DNA of 15,751 nt, from NCBI GenBank assembly GCA_018658605.1, contig JABHUV010000064.1:1-15751 (forward strand). The letters are read 5' to 3'. Source of the DNA: Planctomycetaceae bacterium (GTDB lineage: Bacteria > Planctomycetota > Planctomycetia > Pirellulales > Pirellulaceae). Below, one piece after another: positions 15,739-15,751 of this stretch. The position numbers and the translations under genes were made by a program. Numbering within the stretch: position 1 is the stretch's first letter; each line of letters opens with the position of its first letter. The notes beneath the pieces are model-generated. The model was not told the origin of the DNA, searched no databases, and worked only from the letters and a program-made list of their open reading frames with translations.

Positions 15739-15751
15739 TACTTAAAAACAA

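Overview
The window looks like chromosomal DNA of a planctomycete (Planctomycetota), most likely of the Pirellulales type. This rests on protein style: a secreted PQQ-type beta-propeller whose mature start reads WQQFRGPGARGV, a UvrA of the divergent type I associate with planctomycetes, and small acidic lipoproteins. It also rests on the mixed ATG/GTG/TTG starts and the middling base composition. The assignment comes from memory of protein families, not from a search. I see no insertion sequence, phage gene, integrase, CRISPR array or rRNA.

Layout. Positions 1-5592 read leftward: uvrA, then a translationally coupled 317-residue protein of unknown function, then a secreted beta-propeller protein, then tRNA-Lys(TTT) with its own likely promoter and terminator. 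Positions 5593-5880 are a divergent promoter region. From 5881 to 14138 everything reads rightward: a two-helix membrane protein whose stop codon overlaps the TTG start of ligA; ligA; a ThiF/MoeB-type adenylyltransferase; a complete ribose-type sugar ABC importer (lipoprotein binding protein, double ATPase, permease); and a very acidic 63-residue lipoprotein followed by a strong intrinsic terminator. From 15738 down to 14401, leftward again, lies glcF, the iron-sulfur subunit of glycolate oxidase. Its usual partners glcD/glcE, if linked, would lie beyond the right edge.

Functional groups. UvrA (damage recognition in nucleotide excision repair) and LigA (nick sealing) stand back to back, each tied to an uncharacterised partner by a 4-base overlap. 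The ABC cassette is self-contained and probably transcribed from a promoter near 9434-9462. Its permease carries about 230 extra residues with several predicted membrane helices in the middle of the normal RbsC fold, which is the most unusual thing in the window. The other loci look like ordinary housekeeping genes.

Most of the window is conventional. The best candidates for something undescribed are the expanded permease, the apparently non-catalytic GH2-like protein coupled to uvrA, the acidic lipoprotein after the transporter, and a perfect 11-bp hairpin inside the thiF-like gene.
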